The translations under genes were made by a program, and so were the position numbers. A stretch of DNA of 64,000 nt, taken from contig NZ_CAMQAY010000002.1 in the NCBI RefSeq assembly GCF_946998875.1, forward strand, positions 62,001-126,000, read 5' to 3'. The notes beneath the pieces are model-generated. The model saw only the letters and a list, made by a program, of their open reading frames with translations. It was not told the origin of the DNA and searched no databases. The stretch is from an uncultured Peptoniphilus sp. Lineage in GTDB: Bacteria; Bacillota; Clostridia; Tissierellales; Peptoniphilaceae. Below, piece by piece: positions 62,510 through 64,000 of the stretch (the stretch's first letter is position 1; every line of letters begins with the position of its first letter).

Positions 62510-63754
62510 TTATTTCGTGCCAATATCTTTTCTAAAGTAGGCGCCATCAAAATTTATTTTTGCTACATTTTCGTAGGCTTTTTTTCGAGCTTCCTCTAAG
62601 TTTTTTCCTAAAGCTGTCACTGATAAGACTCTGCCTCCATTAGTGTAGATAGCATCAGATTTTTTTGTCCCATTGTGGAAAACTATTATGTCACTATCTA
62701 CATCATCAAGTCCAGAAATTTCTTTGCCCTTTTCATAGGAACCTGGATAGCCACCTGAACACATAATAACTGTTAGGCAAGTTTCATCCTTCCACTTGAT
62801 GTCATCTTCTTCAAGTTTTCCATCAATTGTCTTATTTAAAAGTTCAAATAAGTCACAGTCAAGTCTTGGCATTAGGACTTCTGTCTCTGGATCGCCAAAG
62901 CGCACATTAAATTCCAAAACCTTTGGCTTGTCTTCTTCAATCATAAATCCTATAAATAAAATTCCTGAGTAAGATAATTTTTCTTTATCTAGTCCATCTT
63001 CTATTTGCCTATATATTACTTGAAGGTTTTTTTCCAGTTCAGGACTTGCAGCTACTGGTGAATAAGTTCCTACTCCGCCAGTGTTTGGGCCCTTGTCGCC
63101 ATCATAAATTTGCTTGTGGTCCTTGGCTCTTTCCAGTGGAAATAATTTGTTGTCTGATACAAGGCAAAGTACAGAAGCTTCTTCTCCTGTCAAAAATTCT
63201 TCGATGACTACAGTACTTCCTTCGTCGCCAAAAATTCTATCCTTAAAAATTTTATGAAGAGCGTCCTTTGCTTCGTCTAAGTTTTGACAAATTATTACGC
63301 CCTTACCTAGACAAAGTCCGTCAGCTTTTACAACAAGTGGATAAGAAAATTCCCTTAGACCTTCAATTGCCTCATCATAACTCTCAAAACTTCTATATTT
63401 TGCAGTTGGAATTGAATATTTTTCCAAAAATTTCTTTGTAAATTCCTTTGACTTTTCAAATCTTGCACAGTCTTTGTTTGGTCCAAAAACTTTTAATCCC
63501 TTTTCTTTAAAGGCATCTACTATTCCCATGCAAAGTGGATCTTCTGGACCGACTACTGTTAAATCAATTTTTTCTTCATGGGCAAACTTTAAAAGTCCAT
63601 GAATATCCTTTGGGTCAAGGTCGAGATTTTCGCAAAAATCTTCTGTGCCACCATTGCCCCTTGCCATGAATATTTTATCAACGCTTTTACTTTCACTAAG
63701 TTTCCATGCAAGTGCGTGTTCTCTTCCGCCATTTCCAATTACAAGTACTTTCAT
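62510..63754 (-). CDS. purD: Phosphoribosylamine-glycine ligase (GAR synthetase)
   Basis: A 414-residue ATP-grasp enzyme of purine synthesis. N-terminal MKVLVIGNGGREHALAWKL is the family signature, and RFGDPETEVLMPRL lies in the ATP-grasp metal-binding region. It follows purH by 8 bp and is the last gene of the operon, as in most Firmicutes. Confidence 0.97.
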   Translation of the reverse strand: MKVLVIGNGGREHALAWKLSESKSVDKIFMARGNGGTEDFCENLDLDPKDIHGLLKFAHEEKIDLTVVGPEDPLCMGIVDAFKEKGLKVFGPNKDCARFEKSKEFTKKFLEKYSIPTAKYRSFESYDEAIEGLREFSYPLVVKADGLCLGKGVIICQNLDEAKDALHKIFKDRIFGDEGSTVVIEEFLTGEEASVLCLVSDNKLFPLERAKDHKQIYDGDKGPNTGGVGTYSPVAASPELEKNLQVIYRQIEDGLDKEKLSYSGILFIGFMIEEDKPKVLEFNVRFGDPETEVLMPRLDCDLFELLNKTIDGKLEEDDIKWKDETCLTVIMCSGGYPGSYEKGKEISGLDDVDSDIIVFHNGTKKSDAIYTNGGRVLSVTALGKNLEEARKKAYENVAKINFDGAYFRKDIGTK

Positions 63755-63762
63755 TTATCCTC

Positions 63763-64000
63763 CTAGTGTCTAAAATGTCTTATATTAGTAAAGACAAGAC
63801 AAATATCATGTTCATTTGCATAATCAATAACTTCTTGATCCTTTACAGAGCCGCCCGGCTGAACTATTACATCAATGCCAGCCTTATAAAGAAGTTCAAT
63901 AGTATCTCTAAAGAAAAATCCATCAGATGCAAGAACTGCTCCCTTTGCCTTTTCTCCAGCCCTATCAATTGCTTCTTCTACAGCCCAAGCTCTCTTTGTT
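63763..64000 (-). CDS. purH: Bifunctional purine biosynthesis protein PurH, C-terminal part
   Basis: The minus frame running off the window end reads, toward its C-terminus, VVQPGGSVKDQEVIDYANEH and then NIRHFRH and a TAG stop. This is the universal end of PurH (AICAR formyltransferase/IMP cyclohydrolase). About 78 codons are visible. The rest, including both active sites' main parts, lies beyond the window. Confidence 0.93.
   Translation of the reverse strand, partial: TKRAWAVEEAIDRAGEKAKGAVLASDGFFFRDTIELLYKAGIDVIVQPGGSVKDQEVIDYANEHDICLVFTNIRHFRH

Noticed and set aside
1..64000. CRISPR array or tRNA/rRNA genes
   Set aside because: No regularly spaced repeats, cas genes, tRNA cloverleaf ends or rRNA sequence were recognised on either strand.

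Overview
The window reads as chromosomal DNA of a low-G+C anaerobic Firmicute, most likely a Peptoniphilaceae/Tissierellia-type coccus (Anaerococcus or Peptoniphilus relative). The reasons are strong A+T bias, sigma-A type promoters (TTGACA-N17-TATAAT), a T-box leader, acetate kinase, a flavodiiron oxygen-detoxifying module fused to acyl-CoA dehydrogenase, a DUF3798-type ABC transporter and CD1247-like genes. This taxonomic placement is inference from gene content; no rRNA is present and I saw no tRNA gene.

Layout. 1-24.7 kb is ordinary core and housekeeping DNA: an ABC exporter with a DUF454 protein behind a Fur-like box; T-box controlled ileS; an Rrf2 regulator and oxidoreductases; a CBS-DRTGG pyrophosphatase; pyrC; a long minus-strand operon running from a NusG-domain-II gene through a Gx transporter, maf, radC, an SGNH hydrolase and four GspH-I-J-K-like pseudopilins to efp and a CD1247 gene; then rpmF-DUF177, ackA and tmcAL. 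25.5-26.3 kb is an IS200-type element whose tnpA carries an in-frame stop.

26.4-39.4 kb is a defence island on the minus strand. A small XRE regulator heads a tightly packed run: SNF2 helicase, beta-class adenine methyltransferase (Mod), type III-like Res, then a Gabija pair (GajA OLD-type nuclease, GajB UvrD-type helicase). Upstream of it lie a mobile-element scar (orphan terminator, oriT-like palindromes) and the relic of a BREX locus (brxA plus a truncated brxB). A Y-family polymerase (UvrX) cassette with SOS-like operators follows at 39.5-41.7 kb.

41.9-64 kb returns to core and adaptive functions: flavodiiron protein FprA and a triple fusion acyl-CoA dehydrogenase/ETF-alpha/rubredoxin, which together look like an oxygen (or NO) reducing chain; nitroreductase and a PfoR-type PTS IIC protein; a hemolysin III family membrane protein; a TetR-controlled MMPL pump with a YhgE-like surface partner; diaminopropionate ammonia-lyase; a four-gene DUF3798 ABC importer; a DUF1275 protein; and the end of a purine operon (purH partial, purD).

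The most unusual items are the combined Mod-Res-SNF2-Gabija operon next to a decayed BREX, the acyl-CoA dehydrogenase/ETF/rubredoxin fusion beside FprA with its own operator-like repeats, and an apparently leaderless promoter for the NusG-domain-II gene.
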